The notes: generated from the sequence alone by a model not told the origin. Counted from the first letter of the stretch, positions 43,626 to 52,336 are shown. The stretch: DNA of 64,000 nucleotides from an uncultured Eubacterium sp. (GCA_910589665.1 CAJUTR010000004.1:129481-193480), one strand, 5' to 3'. Made by a program: numbers and translations.

Positions 43626-45360
43626 TTACGCCTCCCTTTGCATATACATCCTCATACAGCTTCCGGATTAGCGCTTCAATCGCGGAAACGGCCTCATCCA
43701 ATTTCACGTTCTGGCTGACCGACTTATCTCTTGTCACGATTTCCACACAGCCTTCTTTCATGTTTCTCGGACTGACGACGACACGCACCGGCACGCCGAG
43801 CAAATCGGCATCCGAGAACATCGCTCCCGCACGCACGCTGCGGTCGTCGTAAATCACTTCGATCCGTTTCTTTAATAATTCCCCATACAACTGATCGGCA
43901 AATGCGTGACACTCCTCTTCGTCGGCGCGCACACAGCACAGATGCACTTCCCAAGGCGCGATCGTGATCGGCCAAATCGGGCCATATTCATCGTGCGACA
44001 TCTCACATACCGAAGCCGCCAGCCGGCCGACCCCGATGCCATAGCACCCCATGACTGGGTTCTGCTTTTTGCCGTCTTTGTCTAGATATTCCATATTCAT
44101 CGGTTTTGTATACTTTGTACCGAGCTGGAATATATTCCCAATTTCTATCCCTCGTTCTACGCGCAGCGCTTTCTTTCCGCAGCACGGACAGATTCCGCCC
44201 TCTACCGCTTTCGCATAGTCACCATATTCCACATCTCCCATATCCCGCTGCATATCCAGGCCGACGTAATGCTTGCCGTCGATATTGCCGCCGCAGCACA
44301 GATTGGCGATCCCTTTTAGGGACTTGTCATAGAGTACCGTATAGTCGCCTTCTAGCTTGTAAGGCCCGATCGAACCCGCCTGAAGTCCGCACTCCTCTGT
44401 AATGACAGCCACATGTATTTTACAGCCGACCGCGTTTTTCACCTTCGTCTCATTTGCCTCGAGATCGCCGCGCAGGAACAATACGATATAACCGTCGTCG
44501 TCATTCCTCTGATATACGACCGCCTTGCACGAATTTTCAACCGGAAGATCCAGGAAATCGCACACTTCCTCGATCGTATGCTTCTCCGGCGTATCGACGA
44601 GTTCCAAAGGCGCCTGTGAAAGCGTCTGGTCCTGTTCCACGATACTCTCCGCCGCTTCCATATTTGCACGGAAGTCACAACTGCCGCACAGTACGACGGA
44701 ATCCTCTCCCACCGGCGTCAAAAGCATATATTCATGGGAAATGCTGCCGCCCATCATGCCGGAATCCGAGAGTACGACTACCACTTCCGGAAGACCAGCC
44801 CTCGCGAAAATACGCTCATAGGCGTGATAACATTTATCATAATAAACTTCCAGATCCTCCTGTGACGTATGAAACGAATACGCATCTTTCATCGTAAATT
44901 CCCTCACGCGGATGAGTCCGGCGCGCGGACGCGCTTCATCGCGGAACTTCGTCTGGATCTGATAGATCATAAACGGATATTTTGTATAGCTGTTTCCGTA
45001 TTCCCGTACGAGATGAACGGCCGCCTCCTCGTGGGTCATGCCAAGCACCATCTTTGACTGGTTCCGGTCCTTGAAGCGCACGAGTTCATTCCCCACACTT
45101 TGAAAACGGCCTGATTGTTCCCACAAACTCGCCGGCAGCGTCACCGGGAATAAAACCTCCTGTCCATCAATGGCGTCCATCTCTTCCCGTATGATAGTTT
45201 CAATCTTCGCCGTTACCCTCCGCAGCGGCGGAAACTGTGAGTAGATCCCATTTGCCATATGTTTCATATAACCGCCACGGATCATGAGCGCGTGGCTGTC
45301 AATGACACAATCGGACGGTTTTTCCTTAAATCTGTCTCCTGCTAATTTGTCTAATTTCAT
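43615..45360 (-). CDS. proS: Prolyl-tRNA synthetase
   Basis: Class II synthetase charging tRNA-Pro. Motif 1 region RVTAKIETIIREEMDAIDGQEVLFP, motif 2 FRDEARPRAGLIRVREFTMKDAYSFH and motif 3 CYGIGVGRLAASVCE are visible. Between motif 2 and 3 (about residues 230-400) lies the YbaK-like editing insertion of the bacterial type. The C-terminal anticodon-binding domain begins at WPITIAPWEVHLC. Length 581 is standard. Its promoter lies in the end of the MATE gene, and metH, two glycosyltransferase and LCP genes follow on the same strand. Confidence 0.96.
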   Translation of the reverse strand: MKLDKLAGDRFKEKPSDCVIDSHALMIRGGYMKHMANGIYSQFPPLRRVTAKIETIIREEMDAIDGQEVLFPVTLPASLWEQSGRFQSVGNELVRFKDRNQSKMVLGMTHEEAAVHLVREYGNSYTKYPFMIYQIQTKFRDEARPRAGLIRVREFTMKDAYSFHTSQEDLEVYYDKCYHAYERIFARAGLPEVVVVLSDSGMMGGSISHEYMLLTPVGEDSVVLCGSCDFRANMEAAESIVEQDQTLSQAPLELVDTPEKHTIEEVCDFLDLPVENSCKAVVYQRNDDDGYIVLFLRGDLEANETKVKNAVGCKIHVAVITEECGLQAGSIGPYKLEGDYTVLYDKSLKGIANLCCGGNIDGKHYVGLDMQRDMGDVEYGDYAKAVEGGICPCCGKKALRVERGIEIGNIFQLGTKYTKPMNMEYLDKDGKKQNPVMGCYGIGVGRLAASVCEMSHDEYGPIWPITIAPWEVHLCCVRADEEECHAFADQLYGELLKKRIEVIYDDRSVRAGAMFSDADLLGVPVRVVVSPRNMKEGCVEIVTRDKSVSQNVKLDEAVSAIEALIRKLYEDVYAKGGVNEL

Positions 45361-45433
45361 CTCTTTTTCCTCATTTCTGCACTACTTCCGTGCGCATATT
45401 TTCTTCGCTCACGCGATGGGTATAATTATTGCA

Positions 45434-45463
45434 ATTATAGCATCTTTATCTTAGTCCTGTAAA
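45434..45463 (-). promoter_or_regulatory. Promoter of proS (inside the MATE gene 3' end)
   Basis: Minus strand -35 TTTACA (45463-45458), 18-base spacer, extended -10 TGCTATAAT (TATAAT at 45439-45434). A TATAATT/AATTATA dyad (45421-45427 and 45433-45439) overlaps the -10 box. No T-box is present. Confidence 0.65.
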
Positions 45464-46844
45464 GCCTTACAAAGAAAAAGACGCTAAGTGACAGTGAAAA
45501 CGACTCGGCGATCGGGAACGCCCACCAGACGGCCCCGAGCCCGAAAAATTTTGTAAGCAGATATGCAGCCGGTAAAATCATGATTAGCTGTCTTAACACC
45601 GATACCATGAGACTTAATAACCCCTCCCCAAATGCCTGGAAGGTAGACATGAACACGATAGAAGCTCCGGCCAGTATAAAATGCGTTCCAATGATACGCA
45701 GCGCCGGCACTCCAATTTTCAGCATGTTGGGCGAAGCGTCAAAAAGCAGCAGGAGTTTGTCCGGAATCGTTAAAAAGATGCAGAGTCCAACAATCATAAT
45801 GCTTACGGCGATGATCAAGGCAAACCTCACTGACTCGATGAGCCTCTCCTTCTTCCTGGCTCCGTAATTATAGGAAATAATAGGGATCAGCCCATTATTC
45901 AGGCCGAACACCGGCATAAAAATAAAGCTGTTCAGTTTAAAATAAATACCAAATACGGCGACTGCTGTCGTCGAGATCGGTGACAGGATCTGATTCATGC
46001 CGTATGTCATGACAGAACCGATCGCCTGCATGATCACAGACGGCACGCCAACCCAGTAGACCTTTCGTATCGTCTCCGCATGGGGGCGCATTTTCCGTAT
46101 CGAAAGACTGATCTCCGTATTTTTCTTCACGTTAAACCAAAGCGCTAAAAACATGGCCACGACCTGCCCGATGACCGTAGCGATCGCTGCCCCCCGGATA
46201 CCGAGTTGGGGCAAACCAAAATAGCCAAAGATCAAAATCGGATCAAGTATGATATTCAGGATCGCCCCCGTTCCCTGTGTGATCATTGTATAAAATGTTT
46301 TTCCGGTCGCCTGCAAAAGCCTCTCAAGCATCATTTCCAGCATAAAGCCGATGGATCCGATCATACACACTTGCAAGTATCCGGTTCCGTACTCCACGAT
46401 GGCTCCGGCATTTGCCTTTGACGGATCCACCTGGGACTGGAAAAAGAATTCGGTTCCAAAAATTCCGAAAATACAAAAGACCACGTAGCTTGCCAGCATG
46501 AGAAATACGCCGGCGTTCGCCGCCCTGTCCGCCACCTCGAACTTTTTCTCACCAAGGCTCTTTGAGAGCAGCGCATTGACGCCGACTCCTGTACCGATCG
46601 CCACAGCCACCATGAGCGTCTGAAGCGGAAACGCCAGGGAGACCGCCGTCAACGCGTCCTCCCCGATCCTTGACACAAACATGCTATCGACTATATTGTA
46701 CAACGCCTGTACGAGCATTGACGCCATCATCGGCAGTGACATACTGATGATCAGCTTTTTGACCGGCATGACGCCCATCTTATTCTCTTCCCGCTCCCCT
46801 ATCTTCTTTTCTGTTTTTTCCTGTTCTGTTATTTCCTGTTCCAT
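45435..46844 (-). CDS. MATE family efflux transporter
   Basis: A 12-helix Na+- or H+-driven exporter of the NorM/DinF group, 469 residues. The N-terminal tail is charged (EQEITEQEKTEKKIGEREENK), followed by VKKLIISMSLPMMASMLVQALYNIVDSMFVSRIGEDALTA, the MATE family hallmark. Start 46844 has GGAG at 7 bases; the frame to 46880 overlaps the preceding gene and is rejected. It is the second gene after the histidine phosphatase. Substrate not predictable. Confidence 0.92.
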   Translation of the reverse strand: MEQEITEQEKTEKKIGEREENKMGVMPVKKLIISMSLPMMASMLVQALYNIVDSMFVSRIGEDALTAVSLAFPLQTLMVAVAIGTGVGVNALLSKSLGEKKFEVADRAANAGVFLMLASYVVFCIFGIFGTEFFFQSQVDPSKANAGAIVEYGTGYLQVCMIGSIGFMLEMMLERLLQATGKTFYTMITQGTGAILNIILDPILIFGYFGLPQLGIRGAAIATVIGQVVAMFLALWFNVKKNTEISLSIRKMRPHAETIRKVYWVGVPSVIMQAIGSVMTYGMNQILSPISTTAVAVFGIYFKLNSFIFMPVFGLNNGLIPIISYNYGARKKERLIESVRFALIIAVSIMIVGLCIFLTIPDKLLLLFDASPNMLKIGVPALRIIGTHFILAGASIVFMSTFQAFGEGLLSLMVSVLRQLIMILPAAYLLTKFFGLGAVWWAFPIAESFSLSLSVFFFVRLYRTKIKML

Positions 46845-46846
46845 TT

Positions 46847-47515
46847 TCATTCTCCATTTCTCTCTTGCATGCGCAGCCACGATATATTCCAGCTCTTCCT
46901 TAAAAGTTCTGGTTCCTGCTCCAGATGGGCAAAATCATTGAACCGCTCCAAAAAAAATCGTCCTGCCGTCTCGTCATAACAGATCTGGGTAATACTCGTG
47001 TTTTCCAGATCAATGGCAAACTTCAGCTTATGTTTCAAATCCGTTTGCAGCAAATGAGCGCACAGCGCTCGGATCACGCCGCCATGCGTCACGACCACTA
47101 CCCGCTGCTCCGGAGCCCGGCAGATCTGTTCAACCTGCGGCATGACCCTTGCCACGACATCGGCGCCGTTCTCACCGCCGGGATAGCGCAGATCGCTCGT
47201 CTGCTCTGCCCGTTCTTTCTGAAAGTCCGCGTATTCTGTTCGGACTTCGGTATCTTCTCTTCCGGTCAATATTCCAAAATCGATCTCACGGAATTCTTCG
47301 ATCACGACTGGCGGATGTCCGATTTTTTCTCCGATGATCCCAGCGGTTTCCACCGCCCGCTTTAATCCGCTCGTATATAGTTTTTCCACTCCATACCAGC
47401 ACAGACGCTCCGCTGCCAGCGCCGTCTGCCGCCGTCCGATATGATCGAGACTGACGTCTACGTTACAGCGCGTCGAACACTGCCTGCCATGCCGAACTAA
47501 AAAAATATCTTTCAT
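46847..47515 (-). CDS. Histidine phosphatase family protein
   Basis: Phosphoglycerate-mutase-like phosphatase of 222 residues. The catalytic motif is FLVRHGRQ with His9, the second Arg lies in SGLKRAVETA, and the C-terminal His in VVVTHGGVIRALCAH. The substrate could be a phosphosugar, a cobalamin precursor or a protein; no context points to one. It has its own promoter at 47555-47583 and precedes the MATE gene by 2 bp. Confidence 0.88.
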   Translation of the reverse strand: MKDIFLVRHGRQCSTRCNVDVSLDHIGRRQTALAAERLCWYGVEKLYTSGLKRAVETAGIIGEKIGHPPVVIEEFREIDFGILTGREDTEVRTEYADFQKERAEQTSDLRYPGGENGADVVARVMPQVEQICRAPEQRVVVVTHGGVIRALCAHLLQTDLKHKLKFAIDLENTSITQICYDETAGRFFLERFNDFAHLEQEPELLRKSWNISWLRMQERNGE

Positions 47516-47554
47516 GTCCTTATCCTTCCTTGTCTGATTCCAAAAGCTTTGTCC

Positions 47555-47583
47555 ATTATATACCGAATGGATGTTTTTGGCAA
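47555..47583 (-). promoter_or_regulatory. Promoter of the histidine phosphatase-MATE genes
   Basis: Minus strand TTGCCA (47583-47578), 17-base spacer, TATAAT (47560-47555). The start codon is 40 bp downstream. Confidence 0.8.
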
Positions 47584-47605
47584 GAACAACTGTAAAATAC
47601 AGGCG

Positions 47606-47974
47606 TCAAACTTCCGTTTCCCCTCCTACATAGTGCATCTTCTGCAGCACGCCCTTTTTATATTTCCTCCCGACCGCTACGGTTCCCAGATAATCTTTCA
47701 GCTGGATGCAGTTTTCTGTTCGATCGATTCTTTCTATATAAATACGATTCACGAGATACGACTTGTGGCACTGAAATAAATAATCCCCGCCGAGAATACG
47801 CTGGATCTCGTTCAGCGGTATGTACGGGATATAAAGGATCCCCTTTACCGTATATAGAAATATCGTGCGGCTGTTGTGTTCGACATAGATGATATCCTCC
47901 ATGTTCACATGGTTCATCCGGCCCTCTACGCACACAAATACATCCAGCGCCTCCCTAACAATACTTTTCGCCAT
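47606..47974 (-). CDS. LytTR-domain DNA-binding protein (stand-alone)
   Basis: A 122-residue protein made almost only of a LytTR DNA-binding domain (about residues 12-110): VCVEGRMNHVNMEDIIYVEHNSRTIFLYT, IPYIPLNEIQRILGGDYLFQCHKSYLVN. There is no receiver or membrane part, which is less usual for the family. The start at 47974 has GGAGG with 9-base spacing and overlaps the XRE gene by 20 bp. LytTR proteins typically bind paired direct repeats and control bacteriocin, toxin or quorum genes. The partner signal here is unknown. Confidence 0.85.
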   Translation of the reverse strand: MAKSIVREALDVFVCVEGRMNHVNMEDIIYVEHNSRTIFLYTVKGILYIPYIPLNEIQRILGGDYLFQCHKSYLVNRIYIERIDRTENCIQLKDYLGTVAVGRKYKKGVLQKMHYVGGETEV

Positions 47975-48317
47975 CGTTCCTGCCCTCCTCCCGCACATCG
48001 CTCATATAAATCCTCTCGCAGGAATCCAAAAGCCGGTGCAGCAGAAAAAATACTTCCTCCGGGTTTCCGCATACGAGATCCCTCGCCAGATCCTCCTCTC
48101 TCGCCCTGCCTGTGATCAGATAGTTCAAGTCAATCCCGTATTTCCCGTGCAAAAGAATCAAAAGCGACAGGTTGATGGCATGCTCCCCGCGCTCCAGTTT
48201 CCGGTAATGCCCGACGGTGAGGTCGAGGCTCTCCGCCATATCCTTTACTTTTATGCCAAGCATGAGCCGCACCCTTCTCAGCCGCCTTCCTATTCTCCCG
48301 TTTACGAGTTCCGTCAT
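47955..48317 (-). CDS. XRE-family transcriptional regulator (120 aa)
   Basis: An HTH of Cro/CI type at residues 8-62 (IGRRLRRVRLMLGIKVKDMAESLDLTVGHYRKLERGEHAINLSLLIL), with an unusually arginine-rich first helix. The C-terminal half is acidic and helical (DDLARDLVCGNPEEVFFLLHRLLDSCERI-like), possibly a dimer or ligand region. It overlaps the LytTR gene by 20 bp, so the two are made together. The ribosome binding site is AAAGGAGG. It is divergent from the XRE gene at 48586. Confidence 0.87.
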   Translation of the reverse strand: MTELVNGRIGRRLRRVRLMLGIKVKDMAESLDLTVGHYRKLERGEHAINLSLLILLHGKYGIDLNYLITGRAREEDLARDLVCGNPEEVFFLLHRLLDSCERIYMSDVREEGRNDGEKYC

Positions 48318-48426
48318 ACTGCTTTTCCTCCTTTGTTTCCATTACTTCTATTTTACAGGAATCCAGACGAAAAAAGTAGTTCATATTTTGTCCATATAGG
48401 GCTGATCTCCAGTTTTTTACGATGTT

Positions 48427-48444
48427 TCGCGCACTGTCGCGCAC
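48427..48444. repeat. Tandem 8-bp direct repeat between divergent regulators
   Basis: TCGCGCAC occurs at 48427-48434 and 48437-48444, one helical turn apart, in the intergenic region between the two divergent XRE genes. It is GC-rich within AT-rich sequence. A regulator binding site is possible. Confidence 0.4.
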
Positions 48445-48507
48445 ATTTTTTTTTTGCATGAATACTACAGTTATCTTTTATCCGAGGAAAAAAACCATTG
48501 TAGTTTC

Positions 48508-48536
48508 TTGTGGTCTCACAGGCCAATGATTACACT
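48508..48536 (+). promoter_or_regulatory. Promoter of the plus-strand XRE gene
   Basis: TTGTGG (48508-48513), 17-base spacer, TACACT (48531-48536). Downstream, ACTTACA is repeated at about 48548-48554 and 48562-48568. Confidence 0.65.
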
Positions 48537-48585
48537 TAAATCGAAAGACTTACATTACATAACTTACAAAAGGAGGCTTCCCGCC

Positions 48586-48957
48586 GTGAATACTCAAGAT
48601 TTCAAACTGATCGGACTTCAGATCCGCTACTTTCGCGAAGCAAAAAAAATCAGTCAGGAACAGCTGGCAAATCAGGCCGGACTCGCAACAGGAACTATCG
48701 GTAAGATCGAGCGCGGACTAAACAATCCAAAAGCAGACACCCTGCTGCGCATCGCGGCAGAGTTGGAAATTCCATGTCAATTACTCTTTGAAAAAAACGA
48801 CAGGCGAAGAACTTATTTTTCACCGCAGATCCACCGGCTTGTCCAGTATGCCAAATGCCTGAGTGACGACGAAGTAAACGCCTTGTGCGTCATAGCCAGA
48901 ACGCTCGATGGCACACACCGGGGCGGCAGTTGGAACGATCCCAAACGGCGGTTCTAA
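48586..48957 (+). CDS. XRE-family transcriptional regulator (123 aa)
   Basis: An HTH regulator starting at a GTG with AAAGGAGG 9 bases upstream; the frame to 48454 lies ahead of the promoter and is rejected. The HTH is residues 5-62 (LIGLQIRYFREAKKISQEQLANQAGLATGTIGKIERGLNNPKADTLLRIA). The C-terminal region (VQYAKCLSDDEVNALCVIART) resembles the dimerisation tail of SinR-like proteins. The stop codon TAA overlaps the spoIIP stop on the other strand (CTAA at 48954-48957). Neighbouring spoIIP suggests, without proof, a link to sporulation. Confidence 0.87.
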   Translation: MNTQDFKLIGLQIRYFREAKKISQEQLANQAGLATGTIGKIERGLNNPKADTLLRIAAELEIPCQLLFEKNDRRRTYFSPQIHRLVQYAKCLSDDEVNALCVIARTLDGTHRGGSWNDPKRRF

Positions 48958-50132
48958 AATCCATTTACTTCTCCTTTCAAAACATCTGCGATCACTTTTG
49001 CCAGTGGAGCCGCTGCATTTTTTGCCTCCTCCACCGTATTATTCTCATTTCCTAATTCTACCAAAAGTGCACGTTCTGCCATATGCAGATTATAACGGTA
49101 TCCTTTCAGATAAATCGGTTTGGTAAATCCCTCGTATGTCTCCATCGCATGGCATTTCAGCTGTAAACTAAAAGACAGGTTCGCCTCAAGATTCGGATTA
49201 TGTAAATAGTCGATCGGCCCGGATTTTGATCGGCTCATTCCATTAAAAAACATAACGATTGCTGTACGCTTTCCATCAATCATCGTGAACGTCTGCTTAT
49301 TTTTCCCCACCGAGTCCCGGTGCAGATCGATCGTCACCTGGATATCCGGATTTTGCGCCATCGCCCGCCCGATGCCTTCCAGCGACTCATTATACGCTTT
49401 GCTACGGTCGATCGTCCCGTTGATCTGGTCATATTTTGTCTTGTCATGATAGACACCATACCCGTTCTTTTCCAGTTCTTTTGCAAGCTCTGTTCCCACT
49501 CCTACGATTGAATCGGATTCCTTCCCCTTCTGGCTGTCCGCGAATGCCTCCGAAGCCCCGTGCGTATGATAGATCAAAATCTGCTTCTTGCCAGGCTTCT
49601 GCTTCAATGTCATATTCCTCTTTAGCATCTCTTCCACCGGAAACAGATTTTTCTTCACTGAAGTTGTGGAATCAATAATATAGAAATGGTTCCACAGATA
49701 ATTGACATCTTTACTCTCCCGGAGCTTATTGACATAGGCCGCCGTGCCGGATCCGCCCATCGCCTGCACCTGGGCGAGGTTTTCTCCCGCGACCGCCGAC
49801 GCGTCCCCGGAACTGTACAGCTGTGCCTCATTCTCCGCCTCGGCAAGCTGCTCCCCGGTTCCCTGTGTCCCACTCTGATTCTCGCGGTAGATCAGGCTTT
49901 TCTTCGCCAGTTTCTCCGACCGGGCCGTCGAAAAGAAGAACTGGTTTCCCATCGCCAGCCGTAAAAACACAGGCCCCTGCTCCATTTTGGAAGCGAGCAG
50001 CCCGCTTTCATACAGAGAGATTCCTATTTGTTCCAAAACGGTATTTTTATAACCGCTATCCATGCACTCCAGATAAAAGAGTAACGCGATTGCCCCGATC
50101 GACAACATTATTTTTGAAAACCCTTTTTTCAC
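48954..50132 (-). CDS. spoIIP: Stage II sporulation protein P
   Basis: SpoIIP is an amidase/endopeptidase that degrades septal peptidoglycan during engulfment, with SpoIID and SpoIIM. An N-terminal helix (IMLSIGAIALLFYLECMDSGY) anchors it, and the catalytic domain (about 200-390) shows ILIYHTHGASEAF, VGVGTELAKELEKNGYGVYHDKT, VTIDLHRDSV and the C-terminal LLVELGNENNTVEEAKNAAAPLA. Length 392 is typical. It follows gpr by 82 bp, the usual gpr-spoIIP order in Firmicutes. Confidence 0.95.
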   Translation of the reverse strand: MKKGFSKIMLSIGAIALLFYLECMDSGYKNTVLEQIGISLYESGLLASKMEQGPVFLRLAMGNQFFFSTARSEKLAKKSLIYRENQSGTQGTGEQLAEAENEAQLYSSGDASAVAGENLAQVQAMGGSGTAAYVNKLRESKDVNYLWNHFYIIDSTTSVKKNLFPVEEMLKRNMTLKQKPGKKQILIYHTHGASEAFADSQKGKESDSIVGVGTELAKELEKNGYGVYHDKTKYDQINGTIDRSKAYNESLEGIGRAMAQNPDIQVTIDLHRDSVGKNKQTFTMIDGKRTAIVMFFNGMSRSKSGPIDYLHNPNLEANLSFSLQLKCHAMETYEGFTKPIYLKGYRYNLHMAERALLVELGNENNTVEEAKNAAAPLAKVIADVLKGEVNGF

Positions 50133-50214
50133 CGTCTTCCCCCCATGTTCTCCTGATCATCCGCGCCCTGACCGCACGGATCCCTATTATCATGTATAGC
50201 GCCTTTCTTTTTAT

Positions 50215-51129
50215 TTATGACACGATTGCTTTTTTCTGCAGGCAGTGGTTCAGTATTTTAGCCAGATCCTTTGCGATAATAGCGACGGACTCATCAATAT
50301 TTTTCGGCGTGACATACAGGTTATCCATCTCATCCTGAAACACTTCCCGTATGAACGCGTCAATCTCGTCTTCGTTGTACCCCTGCTTTGTGAGCACTTT
50401 CTCCAGGTGGTCGCTGATGATCGTTTTGGCATCCACGACGGTCGGCACACCGATGGCGATCACCGGAATACCCAGGCTCTCCCTCGACAGCGCGCTCCTG
50501 TGGTTGCCGATCCCGGATCCGGGACTGATGCCGGTGTCGGTGAGCTGTACCGTCGTGCACAGCCTCGACATGCTCCTGGCAGCAAGCGCGTCGACGACGA
50601 TCACGACGTCCGGCGACGTCTTCTCGATGATCCCTTCTAAGATCTCCACGGCCTCCATTCCGGTCTGCGCCATGACGCCCGGCGCGATGGCGCTCACGGT
50701 CCCGTATTCATTTTCTTCCATGAACAGTTCCCCAAATTCCCGTTTGAAATGGCGCGTCACAAAAATACACTCGACCATCCGCGGGCCGAGGGAATCGCTC
50801 GTCACATGCTGGTTCCCGAGTCCGGCGATCAGGACCGATTTCTGGCGCAGTCCCTCCACCATTTTTTCCAGCTCCCTCGCGATACAAAGTAGCAGGCTCT
50901 CTTTCTCCGCGTCGTCTTTCGGCATATCGTCCGACTCGATCGTCACATAGCGTCCCCTCGGTTTTTTCATCGCCCGGCTCCCACGCTCATCCTTGATGTG
51001 AACGGTCGTAATGTGTGCCCCCGCTTCCCTGTCAAAGTGTTTTTCCAGCACGACGCCTTTGATCTCTACATTGTTTCTCGGAAAACTCTCCCGGATCTCC
51101 AGCGCAAGATCTGTAATTTTCTCAGCCAT
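50215..51129 (-). CDS. gpr: Germination protease GPR
   Basis: GPR degrades small acid-soluble spore proteins at germination. Typical segments are KSVLIAGLGNQHVTSDSLGPRMVECIFVTRH, AIAPGVMAQTGMEAVEILEGII, VVIVVDALAARSMSRLCTTVQLTDTGISPGSGIGNHR and IPVIAIGVPTVVDAKTI. The start at 51129 (MAEKITDL) has GGAG at 5 bases, giving 304 residues. The frame continues to a GTG at 51207 where AAGGAGG overlaps the start itself, so that site is not usable for it. The propeptide is probably short. spoIIP follows. Confidence 0.92.
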   Translation of the reverse strand: MAEKITDLALEIRESFPRNNVEIKGVVLEKHFDREAGAHITTVHIKDERGSRAMKKPRGRYVTIESDDMPKDDAEKESLLLCIARELEKMVEGLRQKSVLIAGLGNQHVTSDSLGPRMVECIFVTRHFKREFGELFMEENEYGTVSAIAPGVMAQTGMEAVEILEGIIEKTSPDVVIVVDALAARSMSRLCTTVQLTDTGISPGSGIGNHRSALSRESLGIPVIAIGVPTVVDAKTIISDHLEKVLTKQGYNEDEIDAFIREVFQDEMDNLYVTPKNIDESVAIIAKDLAKILNHCLQKKAIVS

Positions 51130-51313
51130 AGTCTCTCCAGCCTCCCAAACAAACGATTTCAGATAATAACTAGATTTACCCAATTTTTTTATTTTATGTA
51201 TTGACACCTCCTTCGTTTTGTACTATTATATTTTAAGTATGTTTGTGTTAATGTCCGTGTCCGTTTAACCAGACATCGTATCTTACAATAATTTTGAGAT
51301 GGAGGTGTTACAA

Positions 51314-51577
51314 TTGGCAAATATTAAGTCTGCAAAGAAAAGAATCCTTGTTTCACAGAAAAGAGCTGACAGAAACAAAGCAATCCGTTCCACAGTAAAA
51401 ACGGCGATCAAAAAAGTAGACGCTGCTGTTGCGGCAAATGATAAAGTTGCTGCGAAAGAAGCATTGACACAGGCAGTATCCACGATCGACAAGGCTGCCC
51501 GGAAGGGAATTTATCATAAAAACAATGCGGCCAGAAAAATATCCCGTCTGACCGTTGCCGTAAATAAACTTGCTTGA
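51314..51577 (+). CDS. rpsT: 30S ribosomal protein S20
   Basis: S20 binds 16S rRNA in the body of the small subunit. The 87-residue protein starts with MANIKSAKKRI, the conserved beginning, using a TTG codon at 51314 with GGAGG 8 bases upstream. The frame to 51299 would include that ribosome binding site and is rejected. Many Lys/Arg and Ala residues in three helices are typical. TTG start of rpsT recalls autoregulation by weak start in E. coli (UUG there as well). Two terminators follow. Confidence 0.96.
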   Translation: MANIKSAKKRILVSQKRADRNKAIRSTVKTAIKKVDAAVAANDKVAAKEALTQAVSTIDKAARKGIYHKNNAARKISRLTVAVNKLA

Positions 51578-51601
51578 GAAAAACGCTAAGGGGTTTTTCT
51601 C
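51576..51601 (+). terminator. Intrinsic terminator after rpsT
   Basis: GAGAAAAAC (51576-51584) pairs with GTTTTTCTC (about 51593-51601). The hairpin begins inside the rpsT stop codon. Confidence 0.65.
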
Positions 51602-51663
51602 GCGGGTTTCATACGAGTAAACCGTATCGATCATCCGTCATAGTCTATACGGTTTCGAACGAA

Positions 51664-51692
51664 AGGCGTGCGCTTTTTGCGCGCCCTTTTTT
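51664..51692 (+). terminator. Second intrinsic terminator after rpsT
   Basis: GGCGTGC and GCGCGCC form a GC-rich stem (one G-U pair) followed by CTTTTTTATT, a typical strong terminator. Confidence 0.8.
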
Positions 51693-51704
51693 ATTGCAGA
51701 ACGG

Positions 51705-51733
51705 TTTACAAAAACCCAAAAAAATGGTACAAT
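51705..51733 (+). promoter_or_regulatory. Promoter of the dCMP deaminase gene
   Basis: TTTACA (51705-51710), 17-base spacer, TACAAT (51728-51733). Confidence 0.75.
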
Positions 51734-51784
51734 TTAACGTAGTTACATAATTGCGCGGACAACGGCGCAGAAAAGAGGGAACGT

Positions 51785-52264
51785 ATGAAAAATACCGATT
51801 ATCTTTCATGGGATCAGTATTTTATGGGAATTGCCCTTCTGTCAGCCGAGCGGAGCAAGGATCCACACACCCGTGTGGGGGCCTGTATCGTCGACGCTGA
51901 CAATAAAATACTGTCTGTCGGATATAACGGAATGCCCTGCGGATGCTGTGATGACGAATATCCGTGGAACAATAGCGGCGAACCACTCGACACAAAATAT
52001 TTGTACGTATGTCACGCGGAGCTGAACGCCCTGCTCAATTACTCTGGATTTAAATTAAAAGGGGCCAGGATCTACACCACGCTCTTCCCCTGCAATGAGT
52101 GCACGAAAGCGCTGATCCAGTCCGGTATCCGGGAAGTGATCTACCTCGAAGACAAATATTCGGAAACAGCAAGTGTCATATCCGCCAAACGGATGATGGG
52201 ATCTGCCGGTATAGTTACCCGCAAATACGAAGGATCCGGTAAAGAATTACATTTACTCATCTAA
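51785..52264 (+). CDS. Deoxycytidylate deaminase (ComEB-like)
   Basis: Converts dCMP to dUMP for thymidylate synthesis. The zinc motifs are YVCHAELNALLNYSG (His ligand and catalytic Glu) and TLFPCNECTKALIQSG (two Cys ligands). The N-terminal RSKDPHTRVGACIVDADNKILSVGYNGMPCGC holds the phosphate-binding residues and extra Cys near residue 50. Length 159 is standard. It has its own promoter, a GAGG-type ribosome binding site and a strong terminator after it, so it is monocistronic. Confidence 0.93.
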   Translation: MKNTDYLSWDQYFMGIALLSAERSKDPHTRVGACIVDADNKILSVGYNGMPCGCCDDEYPWNNSGEPLDTKYLYVCHAELNALLNYSGFKLKGARIYTTLFPCNECTKALIQSGIREVIYLEDKYSETASVISAKRMMGSAGIVTRKYEGSGKELHLLI

Positions 52265-52336
52265 CCTTATACCAAGCGGCATCTTCCCCGCACAGGTGAT
52301 GGCCGAAGCAGATTTGTGTCTGTGCGCACCGGACAC

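Noticed and set aside
48454..48585. Earlier start for the plus-strand XRE regulator
   Set aside because: It would lie upstream of the -35/-10 promoter and the AAAGGAGG site at the GTG start.
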